From: Streptomyces cellulosae
GTDB lineage: Bacteria; Actinomycetota; Actinomycetes; Streptomycetales; Streptomycetaceae
DNA length: 64,000 bases
Direction of reading: 5' to 3'
NCBI GenBank assembly: GCA_014655195.1
Contig: BNBH01000010.1
Location: 153,450-217,449 of the forward strand
Numbering within the stretch: position 1 is the first letter of the stretch; every line of letters begins with the position of its first letter. This document shows, piece by piece, positions 34,782-43,431 of the stretch. The translations under genes and the position numbers were made by a program. The notes below the pieces were generated by a model. It saw nothing but the letters and a program-made list of their open reading frames with translations, searched no databases and was not told the DNA's origin.

Positions 34782-34815
34782 GAGGCGGGTCCCGGCGACT
34801 CCCGGGGCCCGCCTC
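34782..34815 (+). terminator. Hairpin after the methyltransferase
   Basis: A 14-bp stem (GAGGCGGGTCCCGG with CCGGGGCCCGCCTC, one G-T pair) and a 6-base loop followed by TTCGTTG, 21 bases after the methyltransferase stop. Confidence 0.75.
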
Positions 34816-34834
34816 TTCGTTGTCCGTGCGACGA

Positions 34835-34859
34835 ACTTTGAACTCGTCGAGTACAAAGT
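34835..34859. promoter_or_regulatory. 25-bp inverted repeat, probable operator
   Basis: Left arm ACTTTGAACTCG, one central T, right arm CGAGTACAAAGT; 11 of 12 positions pair. It lies about 120 bases before the start of the large PA14/DUF1080 gene, in the AT-richest part of the gap. It does not resemble the CebR box or the LacI palindromes further right, so a regulator encoded elsewhere is implied. The cognate family is unknown. Confidence 0.6.
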
Positions 34860-34979
34860 ATGGACGAGTTGAGCGGAAGTCTCCTAGCGTGTCGGCGCAA
34901 CCCTTGGCGTACTCGTGAACACGTGTATTCCGCACCGGAGTTGTCCGGCCCTCCGGTCGACCCAGCAGGAGGCAGCAGC

Positions 34980-37900
34980 ATGGACGCACGGCTGTACCGG
35001 CATGTCCGAAGATCACTCACCGGCCTGCTCGTCGGCGCCTTCCTGGCCGGCGGCGTATGGGGGTCGCCCCTGGCGTCGGCCCGCCCGGGCACCGCGGCAC
35101 AGGACGTACCGCCCCAGGAACCGGGTGTCACGCTCCGCGTGTTCGACGTGCAGGTCCCGCTCGAGAAGATCTGCACCCTCAAGCCGGGCCAGACCCCGAA
35201 CGTCGACCGGCTGGCCCCGGTCGTCGACTTCAGCTCGACCGACGACTTCGGCGGATTCGCCGACAACTTCGTCAGCCAGGTCACCGGCAACGTCCACGTC
35301 CCGGCCGCCGGCGCGTACACCTTCCGGCTGACCAGCGACGACGGATCACGGCTGCTGATCGACGACCAGGTGGTGATCGACCACGACGGGCTGCACGGCG
35401 CCGAGCCCAAGGACGGCACCGTCGAACTCACCGAGGGCCCGCACGCGTTGCGCATCGACCACTTCGAGCGCGGCGGCGGCCAGCAGCTCACCCTGGCCTG
35501 GCGGCCGCCCGGCGCCGACGCCTTCACGACCGTGCCGAACGAGGCGTTGAGCACCGACGCCGGCGTGGTGCGGGTGACCGCGCCGGGCCGCAAGGAGTGC
35601 GAGGGCATCACCGACTCGCCCGGCGACGGCCTGCCACTGAACGCCGTACGCCCCGACCACACCCTCACCGACCTGCGCCCCGAGGGCTTCGAACCGCAGG
35701 TCACCGGCATGGACTGGCTGCCCGACGGCCGGCTGCTCGTGAGCACCTGGGGCGGCACCGACAACACGGCCGGCGAGATCTACGCCCTTGACCACGTCAC
35801 CGGCGCCACCGGCCCCGACAAGGTCACCGCGACGAAGATCGCGGGCGGGCTGAAGGAGCCCATGGGCCTGAAGGTCGTCGACGGCGTCGTCTACGTCTCG
35901 CAGAAGCACGAGCTGACCGAGCTGCGCGACAGCGACGGCGACGGCTCCCTCGACCGGTCCCGCACCGTCGCCACCTGGCCGTACGGCGGGAACTTCCACG
36001 AGTTCGCCTTCGGACTCCTCTACGACAAGGGGTACTTCTACCTCAACCTGTCCGTCGCCATCGACTACGGCGGCGCCACCACCGACCCGCAGCCCGCGCC
36101 CGGCCGCGGCGTCACCGTCAAGGTGAACAAGAAGACGGGGAAGGTCAGTTACCTGGCCGGCGGGCTGCGCACGCCCAACGGCATCGGCCGGGGGCCCGGT
36201 GGCGGCATGTTCGTCACCGACAACCAGGGCGGCTGGCTGCCCGCGTCCAAGCTGGTGCAGATCAAGCAGGACCGCTTCTTCAACCACTACACCAACCCGG
36301 CAGGACCCTTCGACAAGCAGCCGGTGACCCAGCCGGTGCTGTGGCTGCCGCAGAACGAGATCGCCAACTCGCCCAGCACACCCCTGTACCTGACCGAGGG
36401 ACGCTTCAAGGGGCAGATGCTGTTCGGCGACGTCACCTACGGTGGGCTCCAGCGCGCCTACCTGGAGAAGGTCAAGGGCCAGTACCAGGGCGCGGTGTTC
36501 CGCTTCACCCAGGGTCTCGAAGCGGGCGTGAACCGCATCAGCATGGGCCCCGACGGCGCGATCTACGTGGGTGGTCTGGGCGCCGACGGCAACTGGGGCC
36601 AGGAGGGCAAGCTCCGGTTCGGCCTGCAGAAGCTGACGCCGAACGGTGGCAACACCTTCGACATCCAGGCCATGCGGGTGCGCAAGGGCGGCTTCGAGCT
36701 GGAGTACACCCAGCCCCTGTCGCAGGAGACGGCCGAGGACCTGGTGAGCCACTACGAGGCCGAGCAGTGGCGCTACACCCCGACCCGCGACTACGGCGGC
36801 CCCAAGATCGCCGAGGAGACCCTCGAGGTGACCTCCGCGACCCTGTCCGCCGACCGCAGGAAGGTCACCCTGACGGTCGACGGCCTCAAGCCCGGCCGCG
36901 TGGTGCACCTGCGCTCCCCGCGCCCGTTCAGCTCCGGCTCGGGCGAGACCCTGTGGAGCACCGAGGCCTGGTACACCCTCAACGCGCTCCCGGGCGCCGA
37001 GCCTTCACCCGGCCCGGTGTACGAGGCGGAGGAGGCCACCCTCACCGGGGCGGCCGGCATCAACACCGACCACCGCGGCTACTCCGGCAGCGGCTTCGTC
37101 GACCGGTACGGCACTCCGGGCGCCACGACCACGTTCGACGTCACCGTGGACCGGGCCGGCTCGTACGACCTGGGCCTGCGCTACTCCAACGGCCCGAACC
37201 CCTTCCAGGGCACCAAGTCCGTCTCCCTGTACGTCGACGGACGCAAGGTCAGGCAGACCGAGCTGCGCAGCACCGGCGACTGGGACACCTGGTCCACACA
37301 GCGGGAGACGGTACGGCTGCGCGCCGGGCACAACACCGTCGCCTACCGGGTCGACGAGGGCGACACCGGGCACGTCAACCTGGACCTCCTCACCGTCGAC
37401 CGGCACGGCGCCCCGGTCACCCTGTTCGACGGCCGGAACCTCGACCGCTGGCAGCACACCGACGGACGCCCCGTGCAGTGGCCCGTGGACGGCGGGGCCG
37501 CGGAGGTCTGCTGCGGTGACATCCGCACCAAGGACAGCTACGACGACTTCCGGCTGCACGTCGAGTACCGGCTGCCGAAGCTGCCCCCGGACGTCACCGG
37601 CCAGGACCGCGCCAACAGCGGCGTCTACCTCCAGGACCGCTACGAGGTGCAGATCCTGGACTCGTACGGCGACACCACCCTCGCCACGGACGAAGCGGGC
37701 GCGATCTACCAGAAGAAGGCGCCCGACGTGAACGCCGCCCGTCCGCCGGAGACCTGGCAGTCGTACGACATCGTCTTCCGCGCCGCCCGCTACGACGCCG
37801 AGGGCGACAAGACGTCGGACGCGCGGATCACGGTGGTGTGGAACGGCAAGAAGGTCCACGACGACGTGGCGGTCGACGGCCCCACGGGCGGCGGCGCGCC

Positions 37901-37988
37901 CGAGGGACCCGCGGCAGCGGCGATCCGGCTCCAGGACCACGGCAACGCGGTGCGGTACCGCAACATCCGTGTCGAACCGCTGAGTTGA
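34980..37988 (+). CDS. Secreted PA14/beta-propeller/CBM/DUF1080 carbohydrate-active protein
   Basis: A 1002-aa secreted multidomain protein. After a signal peptide (RSLTGLLVGAFLAGGVWG, cleavage near ASARP) come a PA14 domain (about 80-175; YTFRLTSDDGSRLLID), a glucose/sorbosone-dehydrogenase-like beta-propeller (about 220-560; MDWLPDGRLLVSTWGG, MFVTDNQGGW), a linker Ig-like part, a CBM6/35-like module (about 680-800; YEAEEATLTGAAG) and a C-terminal DUF1080 domain (about 815-1000; FDGRNLDRWQHTDG). DUF1080 members include 3-keto-disaccharide hydrolases, so an oxidation/elimination route for glycosides is conceivable. ATG 34980 has GGAGG upstream. Other residue positions are estimates. A 25-bp inverted repeat precedes the gene and a hairpin follows it. 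Confidence 0.85.
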   Translation: MDARLYRHVRRSLTGLLVGAFLAGGVWGSPLASARPGTAAQDVPPQEPGVTLRVFDVQVPLEKICTLKPGQTPNVDRLAPVVDFSSTDDFGGFADNFVSQVTGNVHVPAAGAYTFRLTSDDGSRLLIDDQVVIDHDGLHGAEPKDGTVELTEGPHALRIDHFERGGGQQLTLAWRPPGADAFTTVPNEALSTDAGVVRVTAPGRKECEGITDSPGDGLPLNAVRPDHTLTDLRPEGFEPQVTGMDWLPDGRLLVSTWGGTDNTAGEIYALDHVTGATGPDKVTATKIAGGLKEPMGLKVVDGVVYVSQKHELTELRDSDGDGSLDRSRTVATWPYGGNFHEFAFGLLYDKGYFYLNLSVAIDYGGATTDPQPAPGRGVTVKVNKKTGKVSYLAGGLRTPNGIGRGPGGGMFVTDNQGGWLPASKLVQIKQDRFFNHYTNPAGPFDKQPVTQPVLWLPQNEIANSPSTPLYLTEGRFKGQMLFGDVTYGGLQRAYLEKVKGQYQGAVFRFTQGLEAGVNRISMGPDGAIYVGGLGADGNWGQEGKLRFGLQKLTPNGGNTFDIQAMRVRKGGFELEYTQPLSQETAEDLVSHYEAEQWRYTPTRDYGGPKIAEETLEVTSATLSADRRKVTLTVDGLKPGRVVHLRSPRPFSSGSGETLWSTEAWYTLNALPGAEPSPGPVYEAEEATLTGAAGINTDHRGYSGSGFVDRYGTPGATTTFDVTVDRAGSYDLGLRYSNGPNPFQGTKSVSLYVDGRKVRQTELRSTGDWDTWSTQRETVRLRAGHNTVAYRVDEGDTGHVNLDLLTVDRHGAPVTLFDGRNLDRWQHTDGRPVQWPVDGGAAEVCCGDIRTKDSYDDFRLHVEYRLPKLPPDVTGQDRANSGVYLQDRYEVQILDSYGDTTLATDEAGAIYQKKAPDVNAARPPETWQSYDIVFRAARYDAEGDKTSDARITVVWNGKKVHDDVAVDGPTGGGAPEGPAAAAIRLQDHGNAVRYRNIRVEPLS

Positions 37989-38010
37989 CGCCACCGCGGT
38001 GAGACACGCG

Positions 38011-38043
38011 GGTGTGGCCGGGGGCGCGGGCCCCGGCCACACC
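38011..38043 (+). terminator. Hairpin after the PA14/DUF1080 gene
   Basis: A perfect 13-bp stem, GGTGTGGCCGGGG with CCCCGGCCACACC, and a 7-base loop, 22 bases after the stop codon. Confidence 0.8.
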
Positions 38044-38167
38044 TCTGTGCCCGGGACCGTCCGGGCGTCGACCTGCGAGGACGGCGTCGTACGGCCACGC
38101 TTTACGCCCCGGCCGGACCTTGTGCGGCGCGTGCGTCCGCCGTGCGGGACCGCGTCAGCATCCGCGT

Positions 38168-38500
38168 ATGGCGAACCTTCGCGGGGCGCGGAAGCAGATG
38201 ACCCGTCGTACGCTGCTCGAGTCCGGACTCGAGCTGTTCTCGACGCCCTGCTCCATGAAGGTCGCCTCGCTCGGCACGGTGGAGGTCCGCACCCGCAGGG
38301 TGGTGTGCGGGGCGCGCTCGGCCGGCAGCCGGTAGGCGGAGCTGACGGCGAACGCCGTCCTGGTGGCCGTCGCGACGGTGATCACTCGGCGGTCGGTGGC
38401 CGGATCGGGCCCCGTCACCTACACGATCTACCGCGACGCCGCCCACCCCTCACGGCTGGTCCTGCCGTTCACCACGCGCACGGCGGAGCAGGAGGCGTAG
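38168..38500 (+). pseudogene. Decayed TetR-family regulator remnant
   Basis: ATG 38168 opens MANLRGARKQMTRRTLLESG then LELFS, the standard N-terminus of a TetR repressor, but homology stops after about 25 residues and the frame ends at TAG 38333-38335. The same frame then continues without a start as a 54-residue stretch ending VLPFTTRTAEQEA and a TAG at 38498-38500, directly before a perfect hairpin. That stretch looks like the end of a real gene, though I cannot name its family. The simplest reading is an internal deletion that fused the head of a TetR gene to the tail of another. There is no helix-turn-helix, so it is not a working regulator. Confidence 0.45.
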
Positions 38501-38515
38501 GCCCAGGTGCGAGGC

Positions 38516-38548
38516 GCTTCGCCGTCCGGGACGCCCGGACGGCGAAGC
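38516..38548 (+). terminator. Perfect hairpin after the TetR remnant
   Basis: A 15-bp perfect stem, GCTTCGCCGTCCGGG with its complement, and a 3-base loop, 16 bases after the TAG at 38498. Its presence supports an ancestral gene ending there. Confidence 0.75.
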
Positions 38549-38614
38549 CGGAGGGCGGGCCGGGCCGCCCGGTGGCACGCTGAGTCCGAACGGAGTCTCC
38601 GAAAGGACCTCGCG

Positions 38615-39406
38615 GTGATCACCACTGATTTCGTCCCCGGTTCGCCCTGCATGCTCGACGTCGGCGTCCCCGACGTCCCGGCCGCCGCGTCCTTCTACGG
38701 TGCGGTCCTCGGCTGGGACTACGAGCCGATGGGCGAGGAGATCGAGGGCGGCATGTTCCGCAAGGACGGCAAGATGGTCGCCGGCCTCGGCAAGCTCACC
38801 GAGGAGGGCGCACGCCCGGCCTGGATGATCTACTACACGGTCGCCGACGCGGACGCCACCACCCGGGCCGTCGAGGCGGGCGGCGGCACCGTGCGCGTGG
38901 CGCCGACGGACATCGAGCAGTGGGGGAGGATGGCCCAGTACAGCGACCCGCTGGGCGGCCAGTTCGCCGTGTGGCAGCCCGGCGAGAGCAAGGGCGTCGA
39001 CCTGGTCGACGCGCCCGGCTCCCTGTGCTGGACCGAGCTGTACACCAGCGACGCGGCCGGGGCGCGCCGGTTCTACGGCGACGTCTTCGGCTGGCGGTTC
39101 ACCGACATGCCGATGCCGGGCGGTGAGGGCACGTACACCCTGATCACCCCGGCGGGCCAGCCCGAGGAGCGGATGCACGGCGGTCTGCTGGAGGTCGGCG
39201 AGGACGCCCTGTCCCTGGCCGGCGGACGGCCCTACTGGCACCCCGTCTTCGCGGTCGCCGACTGCGACGCGGCAGTCGCCCAGGTGAACGAGAACGGCGG
39301 CACGGTGCAGATGGGGCCCGTGGACGCCGAGGGCGTCGGCCGGATGGCCCTGTGTCTCGACCCGTTCAAGGCCGACTTCGTGCTGCTCACCCCGACGGAG
39401 GGCTGA
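38615..39406 (+). CDS. VOC-superfamily protein with two glyoxalase-like domains
   Basis: A 263-aa protein built of two vicinal-oxygen-chelate modules: about 5-118 (CMLDVGVPDVPAAASFYGAV, ending with QYSDPLGGQFAVWQPG) and about 128-260 (LCWTELYTSDAAGARRFYGD, ending with LCLDPFKADFVLLTP). This double form is common in Streptomyces and resembles the 27-kDa glyoxalase/bleomycin-resistance-like proteins; metal ligands are not clear enough to predict catalysis. The GTG start follows GAAAGGA. It ends 15 bases before the convergent RidA gene. Confidence 0.87.
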   Translation: MITTDFVPGSPCMLDVGVPDVPAAASFYGAVLGWDYEPMGEEIEGGMFRKDGKMVAGLGKLTEEGARPAWMIYYTVADADATTRAVEAGGGTVRVAPTDIEQWGRMAQYSDPLGGQFAVWQPGESKGVDLVDAPGSLCWTELYTSDAAGARRFYGDVFGWRFTDMPMPGGEGTYTLITPAGQPEERMHGGLLEVGEDALSLAGGRPYWHPVFAVADCDAAVAQVNENGGTVQMGPVDAEGVGRMALCLDPFKADFVLLTPTEG

Positions 39407-39421
39407 CAGGGCGCGGGCGGG

Positions 39422-39850
39422 TCACCGGGCGCCGGCCGGGTGGCGGGCGTCCACCTCGATCTCGATCCGCATCCGGGGATCGGCGAGACCGCAGACCATC
39501 ATCGTCGCGGCCGGCCGCACCTCCCCGAAACAGCGGCGCAGCACCGGCCAGCACGGCTCGAAGTCCGCACGATCCGGCAGCAGATAGCGCACCCGGACCA
39601 CGTCGGCGAACGTGCAGCCGGCCTCCGCCAGCGCCGCGCCGATGTTGCGCAGGCACTGCTCCGCCTGCTCCACGACGTCGTCGGGGATCGTCATCGTGGC
39701 GTAGTCGAAGCCCGTGGTGCCGGACACGTGCACCCGGTCGCCGTCGACCACGGCACGCGCGTACCCGATGCGCTCCTCGAACTCGGAACCGCTGAGAATC
39801 GCGCGCCGAAACGCCCGCGGCCGAAGATCATCCGAAGGGTGGATCATCAT
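39422..39850 (-). CDS. RidA/YjgF/UK114 family protein
   Basis: A 142-aa RidA-family protein, trimeric enamine/imine deaminases that clear reactive 2-aminoacrylate-type intermediates. Family features are SGSEFEERIGYARAVVDGD, VHVSGTTGFD, a segment QCLRNIGAALAEAG, and VVRVRYLLPDRADFE. The catalytic arginine expected near the C-terminal part is probably in one of VRVRYL or RPAATMMV; I cannot fix which. This subgroup (N-terminal RRAILSGSEFEE) may differ in substrate from canonical RidA. The start is ATG 39850 or the next codon, also ATG. It is divergent from the STAS gene. Confidence 0.85.
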   Translation of the reverse strand: MMIHPSDDLRPRAFRRAILSGSEFEERIGYARAVVDGDRVHVSGTTGFDYATMTIPDDVVEQAEQCLRNIGAALAEAGCTFADVVRVRYLLPDRADFEPCWPVLRRCFGEVRPAATMMVCGLADPRMRIEIEVDARHPAGAR

Positions 39851-40044
39851 GGCATCGTATGGCCTCGCCAACTCCCCGTGCGATGATGGGGGAACACGAG
39901 ACTGGTCGGCGTCATGGCGCCGGCTCGTGGGCTCCGGCCGTCGGCCCCCTTCCGGGCAGCCGGAACCCGCCATCGTCGGCTCCCACCTTCCGGGGTGCGC
40001 ATCGCCTTTGGGCTCAAGACCCCCTCGAAGGGGGACCGCCCACC

Positions 40045-40383
40045 ATGCACTTCACCACACGTATCGACGGCTCCACGGCGCGGATCACCGTGCACGGAGA
40101 GATCGACTACGACACCCTTCCGCTGCTCCGGGCCGCCGCCACCGCGCTGCCGCCGAGCGTGACCGAACTGGTCTGGGACCTGGAGCACGCCCGCTTCATG
40201 GACGTCGCCGGACTCCACCTGCTGTTCGAGCAGCCGTCGCCGGACGGTCCGCCGCGCAGGACGACGGTCACCAACCTCGCCCCGCAGTCGCTGCGGCTGC
40301 TCATACTCGCCACCGAGGTCAAGCCCGACCTGGAGTTCACCCGGCTCCTGCCCGACACCCCGGCCTCCCTCCTCGACGACTGA
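40045..40383 (+). CDS. STAS-domain protein, anti-sigma-factor-antagonist type
   Basis: A 112-aa STAS domain: TARITVHGEIDYDTLPLLRA, then VWDLEHARFMDVAGLHLLFE. The position of the phosphorylatable serine of SpoIIAA-type antagonists (usually D-S-S/T-G) is occupied by FMDVAGLHLL, so the canonical serine is replaced by valine/alanine; regulation by phosphorylation is therefore doubtful. It may bind a partner constitutively. The start at 40045 follows AAGGGGGA; the open frame upstream has no homology. The formate/nitrite-type transporter gene begins 27 bases later, so the two are probably co-transcribed. STAS domains are also used as transporter partners. Confidence 0.82.
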   Translation: MHFTTRIDGSTARITVHGEIDYDTLPLLRAAATALPPSVTELVWDLEHARFMDVAGLHLLFEQPSPDGPPRRTTVTNLAPQSLRLLILATEVKPDLEFTRLLPDTPASLLDD

Positions 40384-40410
40384 ACCCCGGCCCGGCCGCG
40401 GAGCGCCGCC

Positions 40411-41223
40411 ATGGAGCCTGACGACCAGATCATGGAAGGCCCCGGGGAGCACCGCGTCGCCGAGGCCGCCGAACGGATCGTCGCCGAGGGCCGGCCGCGT
40501 CTGCACCGCACCTGGGCGACGCTGGTGGCCACCGCGCTGCTGGGCGGCATCGACGTGAGCGTCGGCGTCATGACGCTGCTGTACGTCAAGCACGAGACGG
40601 GCAGCGACCTCCTGGCCGGACTGGCCTTCTCCGTGGGGCTGATCGCCCTGCTGCTCGGTCACAGCGAACTGTTCACCGAGGGCTTCCTCGTCCCCGTCAG
40701 CACCGTGATCGCCGGCGCGGCCACCTGGCTCGACCTGCTGCGCCTTTGGGTGACGGTCCTGGTGATGAACCTCGTCGGCGGATGGGCGTTCATGTGGATC
40801 GTGACGGAGGCCTTCCCGGACCTGCACTCCACGGCAGCCGAGGCGGGCACGCGGTTCGTCGACGGCGGCTACACCCTGGGCACCTTCTGCCTCAGCGTGC
40901 TGGGCGGCGGCGTCATCACCCTCATGACCCGGATGCACCACGGCACCGAGTCCATGACCGGGAAGATCACCGCGTCGGTGTCCGCCGCGTTCATCCTGGC
41001 CGGACTCGGCCTGTGGCACTCGGTCCTCGACTCCCTCATCGCGTTCGCGGGCCTGCACGCCGGCGGCACCCCCTACGGCTACGCCGACTGGCTGGCCTGG
41101 CTCGGCTGGGCCGTCCTCGGCAACGTCGTGGGCGGCCTCCTCCTGACCACGTCCCTACGCCTGGTGCGCAGCGCCCCGGTCCTGCGCGAGGAGGCGCCGG
41201 CCACGGACGCGGGCGACACCTGA
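40411..41223 (+). CDS. Formate/nitrite transporter (FNT) family membrane protein
   Basis: A 270-aa integral membrane protein with six to seven transmembrane segments, in the FNT channel family (FocA, NirC, YfdC). Visible landmarks are the N-terminal amphipathic helix (VAEAAERIVAEG), LVATALLGGIDVSVGV in helix 1, LLLGHSELFTEGF after helix 2 (the FNT loop), WVTVLVMNLVGG, and KITASVSAAFILAGLGLWHSVL, in which the histidine fits the pore histidine region. The long cytoplasmic N-terminus and sequence are closer to the YfdC-like branch than to FocA. The transported anion is unknown. The ribosome binding site is GGAG. Confidence 0.87.
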   Translation: MEPDDQIMEGPGEHRVAEAAERIVAEGRPRLHRTWATLVATALLGGIDVSVGVMTLLYVKHETGSDLLAGLAFSVGLIALLLGHSELFTEGFLVPVSTVIAGAATWLDLLRLWVTVLVMNLVGGWAFMWIVTEAFPDLHSTAAEAGTRFVDGGYTLGTFCLSVLGGGVITLMTRMHHGTESMTGKITASVSAAFILAGLGLWHSVLDSLIAFAGLHAGGTPYGYADWLAWLGWAVLGNVVGGLLLTTSLRLVRSAPVLREEAPATDAGDT

Positions 41224-41240
41224 CGGGGGAGGGGCCGGTC

Positions 41241-43115
41241 TCAGCGGTCCTGTGACAGCCGCAGCAGGTCCGCGAAGGTGCCTCCCGCGTGGACCAGGTC
41301 GTCGTAGGTGCCGTGCTCGGTGATGCGGCCCTGTTCCAGGACGACGATGTGGTCGGCGATCCTCGTGTTCTCCAGGCGGTGGGTGACCACGATGGTGATG
41401 CGGTCGGCCGCGATCGCCTTGATCCGCTCGAAGATGCCGTGCTCCCCGCGCGGGTCCATCTGCGACGTGGGCTCGTCGAGGATCAGCAGCGGAGGCCGCC
41501 GGTACAGCGCCCGCGAGCAGGCGAGCCGCTGCCACTGGCCGCCGGACAGCTCGGCGCCGCCGAAGATCTCCCGCGCGAGCAGCGTGTCGAGCCCGGCCGA
41601 CAGTCCCTCCACGGCCTCCCGCATCCCGACCGCGTCGACCGCCTCCCACACCTCGTGGTCGTCCGCGCCCCGCGGCTGACCGAGCGTCACGTTCTCCCGC
41701 ACCCGCAGCGGCCACTGGGCGAAGATCTGCGGCACCAGACCCGTGCTTCGCCACACCGACGCGGGGTCGGCGCCGGCCAGGTCGACGCCGTCCCAGGTGA
41801 CCCGGCCCTTGTCCGCCAGGTAGATGCCGGTGACCAGGCGGGTCAGGGTGCTCTTCCCGGACCCGTTGACACCCACCACGGCGAGGATCTCCCCGCGCCG
41901 CAGCGTCAGCGACACGCCGTCCACGGCCGGCGTCTCCTTGCCCGGGTAGCGGTAGGTGACCTCCTCGAGGCGGATCTCGTCCACCGGCGACGCGACCTCC
42001 GCAGGACCTCGCCGGGGAGCGCGGGCGGCGGCGTCGTCGAGGAAGGCCTGCATGTCGCTGAGGTACAGGCTGGTGTGGAACACCGCCGCGCCGTTCATCA
42101 CGACCTGGGACAGCGCGGCCAGGGTGGTCTGCACGGCGATCACGGCCGTGGCGGCGACGCTCGGGGCGATCCGCCCGGAGGCCGTGAACCAGGCGAGGCC
42201 GGCCCAGGTCAGCACCAGGAACGCGCCGCCGGCGAGGGACGACAGCAGGGCGATCCGCAGGGTCCGCGGGGCCGCCGTCAGCGACCTCTTGTCCACCCGC
42301 TCGGACAGGGCGCGGTACCAGTACAGGAGGTAGTCCGTCATGCCGTTGGCGCGGACCTCGTCGGCGTACTTCGGTGTGGTCGCCCACCAGCGGGTCATGC
42401 CGCGCACGGTGCGGTCGGCGATGTTGGCGTAGTGGATCTCGTAGTCGACGCGCGCGGTGAGGACGGCGCCCGCGCCCGCCGGGGCGACGGCCAGCAGGAG
42501 CAGCGGCAGCATCAGCGGGTTGAGGACGGACAGGACGCCGCAGGCGGTGACCATCCTGATGAGCGCCGCCATGAACCGCTGGGCGTCCATCACCATCACG
42601 TGCGTGCGCATCACGCCCATCTCGGCGGCCTCCTGGCGGTCGGCGAACCCGTCCACGGCGTACGCCTCGGCCTCCACCCGGCACACGGCCTCGACCAGCG
42701 CGCAGTCGGTCTCCGTGGTCAGCCGCGGGGTGATGCGCCGCTCGGCGTAGGAGGCCAGCGCGACCGACGCGCGGGTGAGGGCGCTCGCCGCCGCGACGAC
42801 GAGCAGCGCGGGCAGCGCCTCCCGCAGCCGGTCACCGACCTCACCGGCGTCCAGCAGCGGGCCCATGGCCTGTGCGGTCGCGGTGAGCAGGACCGCCGCC
42901 GACACGCCGGTCACCAGCTGGCAGACGAGGAGCAGCACCACGGCCCGGCGGTCGATGCGCCACGCCATGACGCAGATCCGCCGCAGCACCTTGGGAAGTT
43001 GGGAGCACAGGGCACGGAAGCCGATCTGGCCGAGCGGGTTCACGGACTGGTGTCCGGAGAAGGTGATCTCGGCGGGCGGAGGAGGCGGTACGGCCTGGGC
43101 GGTCGTTCGGGTCAC
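41241..43115 (-). CDS. ABC exporter half-transporter (membrane domain fused to ATPase)
   Basis: A 624-aa half-transporter. The N-terminal membrane domain has about six helices (VVLLLVCQLVTGVSAAVLL, ALPALLVVAAASALT, LSVLNPLMLPLLLLAVAPAG). The C-terminal ATPase has Walker A GVNGSGKST, signature LSGGQWQR, Walker B LLILDEPTSQ and the switch H in VVTHRLENT. Organisation resembles peptide/lipid exporters of natural-product clusters, but no precursor peptide or biosynthetic gene is near. The GTG start follows GGGAGAAG. It is divergent from the TetR gene at 43432, which may regulate it. Confidence 0.9.
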   Translation of the reverse strand: MTRTTAQAVPPPPPAEITFSGHQSVNPLGQIGFRALCSQLPKVLRRICVMAWRIDRRAVVLLLVCQLVTGVSAAVLLTATAQAMGPLLDAGEVGDRLREALPALLVVAAASALTRASVALASYAERRITPRLTTETDCALVEAVCRVEAEAYAVDGFADRQEAAEMGVMRTHVMVMDAQRFMAALIRMVTACGVLSVLNPLMLPLLLLAVAPAGAGAVLTARVDYEIHYANIADRTVRGMTRWWATTPKYADEVRANGMTDYLLYWYRALSERVDKRSLTAAPRTLRIALLSSLAGGAFLVLTWAGLAWFTASGRIAPSVAATAVIAVQTTLAALSQVVMNGAAVFHTSLYLSDMQAFLDDAAARAPRRGPAEVASPVDEIRLEEVTYRYPGKETPAVDGVSLTLRRGEILAVVGVNGSGKSTLTRLVTGIYLADKGRVTWDGVDLAGADPASVWRSTGLVPQIFAQWPLRVRENVTLGQPRGADDHEVWEAVDAVGMREAVEGLSAGLDTLLAREIFGGAELSGGQWQRLACSRALYRRPPLLILDEPTSQMDPRGEHGIFERIKAIAADRITIVVTHRLENTRIADHIVVLEQGRITEHGTYDDLVHAGGTFADLLRLSQDR

Positions 43116-43296
43116 GGCACTTCTCCCTGCTGGTCAGAGGGGTGAGGGCGACGACACGAGACCCAACGAGAGAAGTGCGCATATCGAACACACGTATTTC
43201 GGCCGACGTCCTCCCCGTGCGCCACATGCCGACGGGGGTACGAGCCTTGGAAAACCGGGCCCGCCAGTCGACACCGGATGTCCGAAACGCCCCAGA

Positions 43297-43317
43297 GGGG
43301 CGCGGAGAACTGCGCGC
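43297..43317 (+). repeat. Dispersed intergenic repeat, diverged copy 6
   Basis: GGGGCGCGGAGAACTGCGCGC, two differences from the copies at 26167 and 22997. It sits in the 316-base gap between the ABC exporter and the TetR gene, which otherwise holds only the operator-like repeat at 43373 and promoter sequence. Confidence 0.6.
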
Positions 43318-43372
43318 CGATCCCCCGACCACCTGCACTCGGAAGGTGACCAGCTTCACCTCTCACCTCTTT

Positions 43373-43389
43373 GCCTAAAACCTTTAGGC
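43373..43389. promoter_or_regulatory. Inverted repeat GCCTAAA-ACC-TTTAGGC, probable TetR operator
   Basis: Perfect 7-bp arms with a 3-base spacer, 42 bases before the TetR start in an AT-rich stretch. Placement and symmetry fit autoregulation by the adjacent TetR protein. Confidence 0.6.
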
Positions 43390-43431
43390 GTGGGCATGCT
43401 TACGTTAGCCAAACGGAAGGACGCCACGCCC

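Noticed and set aside
38155..38418. Minus-strand frame across the TetR remnant (Ser-rich, ENSSSPDSSS)
   Set aside because: This serine-rich pattern is the normal antisense translation of a TetR N-terminus.
43396..43431. Upstream ATG for the TetR gene, which would include a TTA codon
   Set aside because: It lies within the presumed promoter next to the operator and lacks a ribosome binding site, whereas ATG 43432 has GGAAGGA. The TTA is therefore probably not translated.
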